DNA of 64,000 nucleotides from Natronomonas aquatica (GTDB lineage Archaea > Halobacteriota > Halobacteria > Halobacteriales > Haloarculaceae), in the NCBI RefSeq assembly GCF_024449025.1, contig NZ_JAHLKM010000004.1, positions 1-64,000 of the forward strand. Direction: 5' to 3'. The notes under the pieces were generated by a model, which had not been told where the DNA came from, ran no database searches, and saw only the letters and a program-made list of their open reading frames with translations. Positions 46,039-54,197 of this stretch are shown here, one piece after another. Made by a program: the position numbers and the translations under genes. Within the stretch, counting starts at the first letter, position 1; every line of letters begins with the position of its first letter.

Positions 46039-47682
46039 GTGAACGTCAACGAAGCGATCATCGACTGTTTGACCGAGAACGGTATCGATGCCCTGTTCGG
46101 CATTCCGGGCAAGCAGTCGCTCCCGCTGAACGAGGCGATCAGCGAGCGAGACGACATCCGGTTCGTCGTGGCGCGCCACGAGACCGCCGTCTCACATCAG
46201 GCGTGGGGGTACGCCGAAACCAGCGGCGGGATGGCCGGGACGGTCGTCATCCCCGGTCCGGGCGATATGAACGCGATGAACGGGCTCAAGAACGCGTTGA
46301 ACGACTGTACCCCGCTTCTCCACGTCGCCGTCGAGACCGAACCGGAGATCCGCGGCGGCGACGGGATCCACGAGACGCCGCCGGACACCTACGACAACGT
46401 CGTCAAGGAGAACATCACCGTCGAGACGCCACAGAGTACGGTCGCGGAACTCCAGCGGGCGATCGACGCCGCGAGGACCCCCCCGAAGGGGCCGGTTCGG
46501 ATCGGCATCCCGAAGAACTTCCTCTCGATGGACGTCGAACTCGCCGAGCGCGGCGAGACCGACCCGCCGTCGGTCGGCGGCGTTCCCGAGACGAAAGTAG
46601 AGGCGGCGGCGACGCTTCTCGCCGGGGCGTCGAAGCCGATCATCGTCGCCGGCGGCGGGGTGCGGGCCGCCGACGCGAGCGATGAACTGCGGGCCGTCGC
46701 CGAACGGCTCGAGGCGCCGGTCGTCCCCACGTACAAAGGCAAAGCCGTCTTTCCCGACGAACACGAACTCATGGGAGGTGTACTCTGTGGCGGGGCCGGG
46801 CGCCCCACGAAGGAACTGATCGCCGACGCCGACGCGGCGCTGGGGGTCGGCACCGACTTCGACGCGGTCAGCTTCCGCCACTGGTCGATCGAGATCCCCG
46901 AGGATCTGGTACACGTCACGCTCGCGGCCGACGACATCGGCACCGGCTACGATCCGGCCGTCGGGATCGTCGCCGACGCGGCCCGGACGCTCGATGCGCT
47001 CGATGCCGCCTTGGCCGAACGGTCGATCGCGAGCGAGACCGGCCCCGAGCGCGCCGCCGATACGCGGGAAGCGATAGACAGCCGGCTCGCGGAACTGCGG
47101 GACGTGACCGAACCGCCGCTGACCTCGGTCGCGGCGCTGGATGCGATCCGGGAGGCCACGCCCCGGGACGCGGTCGTGAGCCCGGACGCGGGCGGGTTCC
47201 GGCTGTGGGCGCTGGTGTCGTTTCCGGCGTACGAACCCCGCGATTGGGTCACGCCGGGATCGTGGGCGACGATGGGATCGGGCGTGCCGGGCGCCATCGG
47301 GGCGAAACTGGCCAACCCCGACCAGGACGTCGTGGCACTCACCGGCGACGGGGGGCTGTTGATGTGTCTTCACGAACTGCACACTCTGGCACACGAGGCG
47401 ATCGACGTGACTGTTGTCGTCCTCGACAACAGCGACTACGCGATCATCAGCGAGGAGGCCGGCCGGAGCTACCGGATGGACGACGGCGAGTACGGCTGGG
47501 GAGAGACTCCCGTCTCGTATACGACCGTCGCCGAGGGTCTCGGCCTCGACGTCGAGCGGGCCGAAACCCCCGACGAAATCGAGACGACCGTCGCCGACGC
47601 GATCGAAAGCGACGGGGCGACGCTCGTCGAGATCCCCACCGATCCCTACGAGCCACAGTCCGGCGTCTGGATGAACGAGTGA
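46039..47682 (+). CDS. Acetolactate synthase-like ThDP-dependent enzyme
   Basis: A 547-residue ThDP enzyme of the IlvB/benzoylformate decarboxylase family. The N-terminal part GIDALFGIPGKQSLPLNEAI, the catalytic Glu in RHETAVSHQAWGYAE, the central nucleotide-like domain and the ThDP motif GDGGLLMCLHELHTLA to VVVLDN are all intact. It lacks the WQ motif of true acetolactate synthases, so a decarboxylase or ligase acting on another 2-oxoacid is likely. The start is GTG at 46039. The gene converges with an HpcH/HpaI aldolase, another 2-oxoacid enzyme. Confidence 0.88.
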   Translation: MNVNEAIIDCLTENGIDALFGIPGKQSLPLNEAISERDDIRFVVARHETAVSHQAWGYAETSGGMAGTVVIPGPGDMNAMNGLKNALNDCTPLLHVAVETEPEIRGGDGIHETPPDTYDNVVKENITVETPQSTVAELQRAIDAARTPPKGPVRIGIPKNFLSMDVELAERGETDPPSVGGVPETKVEAAATLLAGASKPIIVAGGGVRAADASDELRAVAERLEAPVVPTYKGKAVFPDEHELMGGVLCGGAGRPTKELIADADAALGVGTDFDAVSFRHWSIEIPEDLVHVTLAADDIGTGYDPAVGIVADAARTLDALDAALAERSIASETGPERAADTREAIDSRLAELRDVTEPPLTSVAALDAIREATPRDAVVSPDAGGFRLWALVSFPAYEPRDWVTPGSWATMGSGVPGAIGAKLANPDQDVVALTGDGGLLMCLHELHTLAHEAIDVTVVVLDNSDYAIISEEAGRSYRMDDGEYGWGETPVSYTTVAEGLGLDVERAETPDEIETTVADAIESDGATLVEIPTDPYEPQSGVWMNE

Positions 47683-47719
47683 CCGATCAGCCCGGCGATT
47701 CGTTCGCCGTCGCTCCCGC

Positions 47720-48511
47720 TCACTCGCGGTCCTCGCGTTCGGTCTCGTAGGTCTCGCGGATCCGTTCGCCGGCCTCGATGAGCGTCGTCATGTCCTTGCC
47801 GGCGATCTGGTAGTCGAACCCCCGCTCGACGTGGTCCCCGACGTCGGCCCCCCGGACGGCGATCGTCCCGACTGGGGTATCGAGGGCTTCCCCCGCCTCG
47901 ATGACCTCGGCCATCGCCTCCTCGAGTTCGGGCGCGTCCCACTCCCCGAAGACGCCGAGCGAGGCAGAGAGGTCGGCCGGGCCGACGAAGAGCGCGTCGA
48001 TGCCCTCGACCCTCGCGATGTCGCCGGCGTTTTCGACGCCGGTCGGCGTCTCGATCTGGGCGATCGTCAACAGCGACCGGTGATCCGACTCGACGTACTC
48101 GAGGAAGCGCTGGCCGTACCCCGTCGCGCGCCCGGACGCGAGGCCGCGGTCGCCCTCCGGCGGGTACCTCGTCGCGCGCACCAGTTCCTCGGCGGCTTCC
48201 GCGGTGTCGATCATCGGGACCATGATCCCGTCGACGCCGAGATCGAGGATCCGCTTGATCCGCACCGGGTCGTTCCAGGCCGGCCGGACGATCACGCCGA
48301 GCGATCCGGGCGCGGCCGCCGCCGCCCGGACGAGTTCGGCCACGGTCTCGAGGCTCATCTCGGTGTGTTCGGTGTCCACGAGGACGAAATCGAACTCGGC
48401 TCTCGCGGCCGCTTCCACGATCATCGGGTGCCCGATCGAAACCCAGGTACCGAGCGCGCTTCCGGCGTCGAATCGCTCTCTGAGTTCCTCTGTGGTCGAT
48501 TCTTCCGTCAT
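47720..48511 (-). CDS. HpcH/HpaI family aldolase
   Basis: A 263-residue class II aldolase that splits 2-oxo-4-hydroxy acids to pyruvate (or the reverse). The barrel motifs are VSIGHPMIVEAAARAEFDFVLVDTEHT, the metal-binding Glu and Asp in LTIAQIETPTGVENAG and VGPADLSASLG, and GVIVRPAWNDPVRIKRILDLGVDGIMVPMI. Substrate not determinable. It is convergent to the ThDP enzyme, 37 bases apart. Confidence 0.9.
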   Translation of the reverse strand: MTEESTTEELRERFDAGSALGTWVSIGHPMIVEAAARAEFDFVLVDTEHTEMSLETVAELVRAAAAAPGSLGVIVRPAWNDPVRIKRILDLGVDGIMVPMIDTAEAAEELVRATRYPPEGDRGLASGRATGYGQRFLEYVESDHRSLLTIAQIETPTGVENAGDIARVEGIDALFVGPADLSASLGVFGEWDAPELEEAMAEVIEAGEALDTPVGTIAVRGADVGDHVERGFDYQIAGKDMTTLIEAGERIRETYETEREDRE

Positions 48512-48726
48512 CGCGCTCGCCTCGGCTCGCTCCGGTGATCGTTCGGACCGGACACGCTCGTCGGACGGGACGGTCCCTCCGGAGCGACGGATCGGACGGC
48601 TTCACACTGGCTCGGTTCCATCGGTTCGTCGTTCCGATAGGAGTCCAAAGAACGTTCGGGTCCGTGCCGCCGCTCTTGGGAGATCGGACGCACGATCGAG
48701 ATAACCGGCCCGCTTCCGGACACGGA

Positions 48727-48733
48727 TTTATAA
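48727..48733 (+). promoter_or_regulatory. TATA box of the DUF6735-like gene
   Basis: TTTATAA, 24-30 bases before the ATG at 48757. It supports this start over earlier ones in the open frame and a leaderless transcript. The stretch 48512-48720 upstream shows nothing recognisable. Confidence 0.6.
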
Positions 48734-48756
48734 CCGAATACGCGCCCACGCGGCGT

Positions 48757-49344
48757 ATGGGCCATCGAACCCTCGTTGCATACGACAGGGACGGCTACGA
48801 CCTCCATTACGCACACTGGCGGGTCGATCCCGCGGCGCTCACCTCCGAGACGCCCTTCGGCGGCCGATCGGACGACGCCTGGGCACGCGAGCGGGCCGAA
48901 GAGTTGCTCGAGCCGGCGGGCGGACGGCTGAGCGAGCCACCCGGGACCGCCGTCGAGACGGATCCGATCGCTACGGAGCTTTCGTTCGTCGATCTGGAGG
49001 CGTACGTCGACCCGATCGAACACGAGGCGCTGTACGTCGTCGACGACGATTTCTCCGTGCGGACGTATCTCGTCTTCGGGATCGACGGATACGCCGTCGG
49101 ACGGGCCGATAGCCCCGCCGTCGCGCTCGTCGGATACGACGGCGAGGCCGACGCCGCTTACCTCCGCGGCTGGCTGGCCGGCGCGCGCGCCGTCCGCGGC
49201 GTCTGTGGCCCCGACGACGGGGCGATCGTCCGGGCGCTCCGGTGGCTCGACCCCGAGCGCGGCACGGTCGTGTGGATGCCAACCGGCGACGCCGGGGTCG
49301 GCGACCGTCCCGGGACGACGACGGGGACCGCGGACAGGCCGTGA
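48757..49344 (+). CDS. Conserved haloarchaeal protein (DUF6735-like)
   Basis: A 195-residue soluble protein of unknown function. It begins MGHRTLVAYDRDGYDLHYAHWRVDP, which I recognise as the opening of a haloarchaeal family named DUF6735, and continues with DLEAYVDPIEHEALYVVDDDFSVRTYLVFGIDG and a C-terminal LRGWLAGARAVRGVC. No catalytic motif is visible. The family name is from memory. Confidence 0.75.
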   Translation: MGHRTLVAYDRDGYDLHYAHWRVDPAALTSETPFGGRSDDAWARERAEELLEPAGGRLSEPPGTAVETDPIATELSFVDLEAYVDPIEHEALYVVDDDFSVRTYLVFGIDGYAVGRADSPAVALVGYDGEADAAYLRGWLAGARAVRGVCGPDDGAIVRALRWLDPERGTVVWMPTGDAGVGDRPGTTTGTADRP

Positions 49345-49377
49345 TGAGCCGTCCGGAAGCCGGACCGTGGGCTCGAC

Positions 49378-51897
49378 TCACGCGTCGGGATCGTCGAGCA
49401 GCCGCCGCGAGGAGTTGCTCACCACGAGCAGGCTGCTCGTCGCCATCGCGGCGGCGGCGAAAAGCGGGTTCAACAGACCGGTCACGGCCAGCGGGATCGC
49501 GATCGCGTTGTACAGGAACGCCCACGCGAGGTTCCCCTTGATCCGCCGTCCCGCGGCCGCGGAGAGCTCGAAGACCGCCTCGACCGACCGGAGGTCGTCG
49601 TCGACGATCGCGACGTCGGCGGCGTCGACCGCCATCGCCGTGCCGCCGCCCAGCGCGATCCCGAGATCCGAGCGGGCAAGCGCCGGCGCGTCGTTGGTGC
49701 CGTCCCCGACCATGACGGTCTCGCCGCGGTCCGATAGCCGTGCGACCGTCTCGGCTTTCCCCTCCGGCGGCACGCCGGCGAACACGCGGTCGACGGCCTC
49801 GTGGTCCCGGAACACCGCGGCGGCGCGCTCGTCGTCGCCGGTCAGTACGACGATCTCGACGCCGCGCTCGGAGAGGGACTCGACCGTTTCCGCCCACCAC
49901 TCGCGGATCTCGTCCCCGACGACGACGATCCCCTCGGCGCGTCCCTCGTGGCCGACGACGACCGGGACGCGCCCGACGTCCCTGGCTGTCTCGGCCGAGG
50001 TGGCGATCTCCGGCGGAAGGTCCCATCCGAGTTCGGAAAAGAGGTCCGGATGGCCGACGACGACGCGCCGACCGTCGACGAGGCCCGAGACACCGTTGTC
50101 GTGGCTCTCGAATGACTCGACGGCGGGGCGATCGCCGGGGTCGGTGTCGGCCGCGTCGTCGGCCACCCGCTCGCGTTCCCGTTCTCGCTCGATCGACCCG
50201 CCGTCGGTGGCCGCCGGGGCCGCGTCCCCGGAGCCGTCGACGAGGGCGGCGATCGCCTTCCCGACGGGGTGGGCAGACCGGCTTTCGAGGGCCGCGGCGT
50301 CTTCGAGCAACTCCGGCGAGAGGGTCGACTCCACGACGTCCATCTCGCCGGTCGTCAGCGTCCCTGTCTTGTCGAAGACAACCGTGTCGGCCTCCCGGAG
50401 CCGTTCGAAGACGGTCTCGTCGAAGACGACGATCTGCCGCCGTAGCGCGTCCCGGATCCCGGCGGCGACCGCAAGCGGCGTCGCCAACCCGAGCGCACAC
50501 GGACAGGAGACGATGAGGACCGTCAGCCCGACGAGCAACGCCCCGGTGATCCCGCCGCCGACCGCGAGGGTGAAGGCAGCCGCGAGCGCCGCGATCGAGA
50601 GCACGAGCGGGACGAACACCGTCGCGAGCCGGTCGGCCAGCCCCTGAATCCCGCTGTTGGCGCTCTGGAGATCCCAGACCAGCTCCGTGATCCGATCGAG
50701 GCTGCTCGTCGCCCGCTCGTCGACGCCGACGGTGACGGCCCCGTCCGCAACGACGGCCCCGCCGACCACGCGGTCGCCCTCGCGTTTGTCGACGGGCATC
50801 GACTCCCCGGTGACGACGGATTCGTCGACGGCGGCCTCGCCCTCCCGGACTGTTCCGTCGACGGGGATCCGCTCGCCCGTCCGGACGAGGATCCGTTCGC
50901 CGGCCTCCAGGTCCTCGACGGCGACCTCCTCGTAGCTTCCGTCCTCCCGGCGGCGACGCGCCTCGTCGACCTGTACCGAGGTGAGCTCCGAGAGCCGCTC
51001 TGTCGCCCGGCGCTTGAGGCTGGACTCGTGGTAGTTGCCGACGGTGACGACCACGACGATCGCGACCGTCACGTCGTAGTAGACGTGCGGTTCCTCGACG
51101 ACGATGACGGCGAGTGTGCTGTAGAGGTAGGCGCTGACCGCCGCGATGGCGACTAGGAGGTCCATGTTCGGGGTCCGGGTCCGGACGGCGACGTAGGCGC
51201 CCTGGAGGATCGGCTTCCCGGTCACGAGCAACACGACCGTCGTCAGCACGGCGACGACGATGAAGAAGGGCGTGCCGCCCTCGTGGGCCATCGCGTCGGC
51301 CAGAAACTCCGCCGTCCGCTCGTCGTAGTAGAGCCCGCCGAAGTACGTCGGATAGATGATCGTGATGTACTGCAACATCACCGCCATCCCGACGAGGACG
51401 CCGACTGCGACCCGGACCGTCTCCATGTGGTTCGCCTGCCGCTGGCTGTAGGCGTCCTCCCGGGGGAAGGCGGTGTACCCGAGCCCCGAGATCACCTCAC
51501 ACAGCTCCCCGACCGAGACCCGATCGGGATCGTGATCGATCCGGACGGTCTCGGTGACGTAACTGACACTGACCGAGCGGACGCCCTCTGTTTCGCGTGC
51601 GATCGATTCGATGAACGCCTCGCAGGTCGCACAGTACATCCCCCGCACTTCGAGGAACGTCCGCTCGTAGCCGTCGGGCAGCGACGGCGCCGTTTCCTCC
51701 CGGTCCCCCTCCGGGGCGTCGGTCCGGTCGATGCGCTCTCTGACGTCGTCGGCGTCGACCGAATCGACTCGATCGAGGCTCTCGTGGACGTCGAGACAGC
51801 CACGACAGCAGAACGGGTTGCCGTCGGCGTCGGTGATATCGCTCCCGTCGGTCGGGAGGTCACACAGCGTACAGCCGGCGTCGGTATCGTTCGTCAT
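49378..51897 (-). CDS. Heavy-metal P1B-type ATPase with FixI/CcoI-like N terminus
   Basis: An 839-residue copper-type transport ATPase. The N terminus has a cysteine cluster (C9, C12, C30, C31, C34), as in FixI/CcoI pumps that feed cytochrome oxidase, then a heavy-metal domain with MYCATC (C89, C92). The membrane metal site SCPCALGLATPLA is near 465, the phosphorylated Asp in DKTGTLTTGE near 509, SAHPVGKAI further on, and GDGTNDAPAL close to the C terminus. The membrane CPC points to Cu(I). The nearest genes do not encode oxidase subunits. Confidence 0.93.
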   Translation of the reverse strand: MTNDTDAGCTLCDLPTDGSDITDADGNPFCCRGCLDVHESLDRVDSVDADDVRERIDRTDAPEGDREETAPSLPDGYERTFLEVRGMYCATCEAFIESIARETEGVRSVSVSYVTETVRIDHDPDRVSVGELCEVISGLGYTAFPREDAYSQRQANHMETVRVAVGVLVGMAVMLQYITIIYPTYFGGLYYDERTAEFLADAMAHEGGTPFFIVVAVLTTVVLLVTGKPILQGAYVAVRTRTPNMDLLVAIAAVSAYLYSTLAVIVVEEPHVYYDVTVAIVVVVTVGNYHESSLKRRATERLSELTSVQVDEARRRREDGSYEEVAVEDLEAGERILVRTGERIPVDGTVREGEAAVDESVVTGESMPVDKREGDRVVGGAVVADGAVTVGVDERATSSLDRITELVWDLQSANSGIQGLADRLATVFVPLVLSIAALAAAFTLAVGGGITGALLVGLTVLIVSCPCALGLATPLAVAAGIRDALRRQIVVFDETVFERLREADTVVFDKTGTLTTGEMDVVESTLSPELLEDAAALESRSAHPVGKAIAALVDGSGDAAPAATDGGSIERERERERVADDAADTDPGDRPAVESFESHDNGVSGLVDGRRVVVGHPDLFSELGWDLPPEIATSAETARDVGRVPVVVGHEGRAEGIVVVGDEIREWWAETVESLSERGVEIVVLTGDDERAAAVFRDHEAVDRVFAGVPPEGKAETVARLSDRGETVMVGDGTNDAPALARSDLGIALGGGTAMAVDAADVAIVDDDLRSVEAVFELSAAAGRRIKGNLAWAFLYNAIAIPLAVTGLLNPLFAAAAMATSSLLVVSNSSRRLLDDPDA

Positions 51898-52096
51898 GGG
51901 TTGTCGTGATCCGGAACCCGCGGGTCGGCTTTCCCCGGACGGACGAGGTCGGCCGCGGGCGGCCGGCGGCGATCGTGGTCGTTACCGTCCGGTAGGGTTT
52001 CGTCGCTTCTAAACGTTCGTATCGCCGGCCGCGATCGCGGGCGACAGACACCGCGAGAGCAGGGGACTTAATCCCCGGCGGCGACTACTCGTCCCC

Positions 52097-52843
52097 GTGA
52101 ACGAGGATCGACCGTCCGGGGGGTTCCCACAGTCCCTGCAGGATCCGACGGTGACAGAGGCGGCGGCGCTCGTTTCCGACGCGCTCGATCGGGCGGCACT
52201 CGTGACGCTCTTCGGGCGGTGTACGGTCGAGTACGAGGGGCGTGCGGCCTCCGAACTCGCTCCCGGCGACAGACACGTCATGCTGAAGCCGGACGGCACG
52301 CATCTCGTCCACGGCGACGAGGGCCAAAAGCCGGTGAACTGGCAGCCGCCGGGCAGCGAGCACGACTGTCGAATCGAGGACGCCGCCCTGGTGATCGAGA
52401 GCGTCCGGACGAACCCCGAGGAACGGCTCGCCGTCACGCTCTCGACGGTCGTCCACGTCGCCGCCTTCGATCCCACCGACGACGAGTCGATCGATCTCGT
52501 CGGGACCGAGGCGGACCTGAAACGACGGATCCTGAAATCGCCCGACCTCGTCGAGGCGGGCTTTCGGCCCCTCTCGACCGAACGCGAGACGCCGGCCGGC
52601 GCGGTCGACGTCTACGGCGAGGATCGGGAGGGTCGGACGGTCGTCCTCGAGTTGAAACGGCGGCGGGTCGGCCCGGACGCGGTCGGACAGTTGAACCGGT
52701 ACGTCGAGGCGCTCGAACGGGATCTGCACGCCGACGCCGAGATCCGGGGGGTACTCGTCGCGCCTTCGGTCACCGAGCGGGCGAAGGCGCTGCTCGCGGA
52801 GCGTGGGCTTGAGTTCGTCTCGCTGACGCCACAGGCGGACTAG
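52097..52843 (+). CDS. nucS: Endonuclease NucS (EndoMS)
   Basis: A 248-residue nuclease that, in Archaea and Actinobacteria, cuts mismatched DNA. The N-terminal DNA-binding domain (FGRCTVEYEGRAASELAPGD, MLKPDGTHLVHGDEGQKPVNWQPPG) and the RecB-like catalytic part (GAVDVYGEDREGRTVVLELKRR, then QLNRYVEAL) are complete, with the D...E-x-K triad. The start is a GTG at 52097. Its stop overlaps the stop of the convergent Mrr-like gene by 4 bases; mutS follows upstream of that. Confidence 0.95.
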   Translation: MNEDRPSGGFPQSLQDPTVTEAAALVSDALDRAALVTLFGRCTVEYEGRAASELAPGDRHVMLKPDGTHLVHGDEGQKPVNWQPPGSEHDCRIEDAALVIESVRTNPEERLAVTLSTVVHVAAFDPTDDESIDLVGTEADLKRRILKSPDLVEAGFRPLSTERETPAGAVDVYGEDREGRTVVLELKRRRVGPDAVGQLNRYVEALERDLHADAEIRGVLVAPSVTERAKALLAERGLEFVSLTPQAD

Positions 52844-54159
52844 ATCAGACCGATCGCAAGCCCCACGGCGACGAGCACCCCCAAGACGAGGACGGCGGTT
52901 AACCGCGGGTTCTCCAGCGCCTTCCGGTAGAACGGCATCGCCTCGTACCGGTTTCGGAACGTCTCGGCGTTTTCGGTATCGAAGAAGTGTTTCTCGGCGA
53001 AAAAGAACGACTCCGTGACCGAACAGCCGGTACAGACCGGTTCGCCGGTGAGCCGTTCGGTCTCGGTGTGGCTCTCACAGGCGATCGCGCCGCAGTTCTC
53101 ACAGTAGGTGTACGCCTCCTCGTCAGCGTCGGCGTCGGTTCCACAGTGGACACACCGCCGTACCGCGTCGTTTCGAGTCGCGTGTCGGTTCCCGCCGGCG
53201 TCGTACTCGTAGCTGTGGGTGTAGTCCCCCGTTTCGACGGCGACCTCGACGCGGGGCACGTAGATCGGCTCGACGGACCGAAACGAGACGTCGTCCGGGG
53301 TAGGCCGGCAGTCCCTGGTGTAGGTGACGTTGTTGTCGCCGGTGTAGGTGACGGTCGTCTCGAGGGCGTCACACAGCCGTTCTCTGGCCCACTCGCGGTA
53401 GTCGGATTCGGTCCACCCGAAGCGGCGGGCCTCGCCGCCGTGTCTCGATCGGGCCTCAGAGAGCGCGATCGGGTCGGTGTCGACGATCCCCGAAAGCCCC
53501 TCGGGCGCCACTCGCGGCCCCGAGGGGTCGGCCTCGACGACGAGGTGATCCCGGCGGTCGATCCGGTGGATGACGCCGACGCTCGTCTCGAACGTCGCCC
53601 GCGTGTGGGCCCGGACGTCCACGACCGGACGGTACGTGACGCCGACCGACGGCTCCGGCAGCGTCGCAGGGGCGTTCTCGACCGCTTCGAAGACCGCCGC
53701 GAGGACCGCCTCGGGCTCGCCGACCGGCAGCGTCTCCTCGCAGACGATCTCGATGCGGCCGTTATACAGGTCCATCCCGACCGGCTCGCCGAGTTCCCGG
53801 AGGGCACGGCCGTCGATCAGTTCGATCGGGTGGGGATCGCCGTTCTCCCTGAGCCGTTCGGCGTAGGCCTCGGCGGGCCCGGTGAACCGGCCGGAGGTGA
53901 CGACCATCCCCCGCCTCGGGCCGTCGTGGGGGTAGGTCGCGACCGCCGAGTGGAGCTTCTGGACGACCGGCCGCGAGACGGTGTCGGTGTGTTTGCACTC
54001 GACGACGTAGGCCGTCCCGTCGTCGTACATCGTGATGTCCCGCCCCTCGTCGGCGACGCGGGTCGCGACGGAGACATCGTCGTACCCGAGCGCGCGGAAC
54101 AGCGAGGCGACCGCGTCCTCGAACTCGTACCCCGAAAGCTCGTCTAAAAGCGTCGTCAC
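52840..54159 (-). CDS. Mrr-like restriction endonuclease-fold protein with zinc ribbon and membrane anchor
   Basis: A 439-residue protein. Residues 5-100 form an Mrr-type nuclease domain: YEFEDAVASLFRALGYDDV, then DEGRDITMYDDG and VVECKHTD, giving the D...E-x-K site. A long middle region of about 230 residues has no motif I recognise. A zinc-ribbon-like CxxC pair set (CVHCG ... YCENCGAIACESH ... CTGC) follows, and the C terminus is a hydrophobic segment (LTAVLVLGVLVAVGLAIGLI). The start is a GTG at 54159; the open frame beyond is mutS antisense-independent shadow. It sits 38 bases behind mutS on the same strand. Confidence 0.85.
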   Translation of the reverse strand: MTTLLDELSGYEFEDAVASLFRALGYDDVSVATRVADEGRDITMYDDGTAYVVECKHTDTVSRPVVQKLHSAVATYPHDGPRRGMVVTSGRFTGPAEAYAERLRENGDPHPIELIDGRALRELGEPVGMDLYNGRIEIVCEETLPVGEPEAVLAAVFEAVENAPATLPEPSVGVTYRPVVDVRAHTRATFETSVGVIHRIDRRDHLVVEADPSGPRVAPEGLSGIVDTDPIALSEARSRHGGEARRFGWTESDYREWARERLCDALETTVTYTGDNNVTYTRDCRPTPDDVSFRSVEPIYVPRVEVAVETGDYTHSYEYDAGGNRHATRNDAVRRCVHCGTDADADEEAYTYCENCGAIACESHTETERLTGEPVCTGCSVTESFFFAEKHFFDTENAETFRNRYEAMPFYRKALENPRLTAVLVLGVLVAVGLAIGLI

Positions 54160-54197
54160 TGTCGGGGGCTTCTCGCGGAGACACAAAAACCGTGGCC

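Noticed and set aside
46039-47682. Second true acetolactate synthase
   Set aside because: Lacks the WQ motif seen in ilvB and has a different N-terminal pattern and neighbours; called as a related ThDP enzyme instead.
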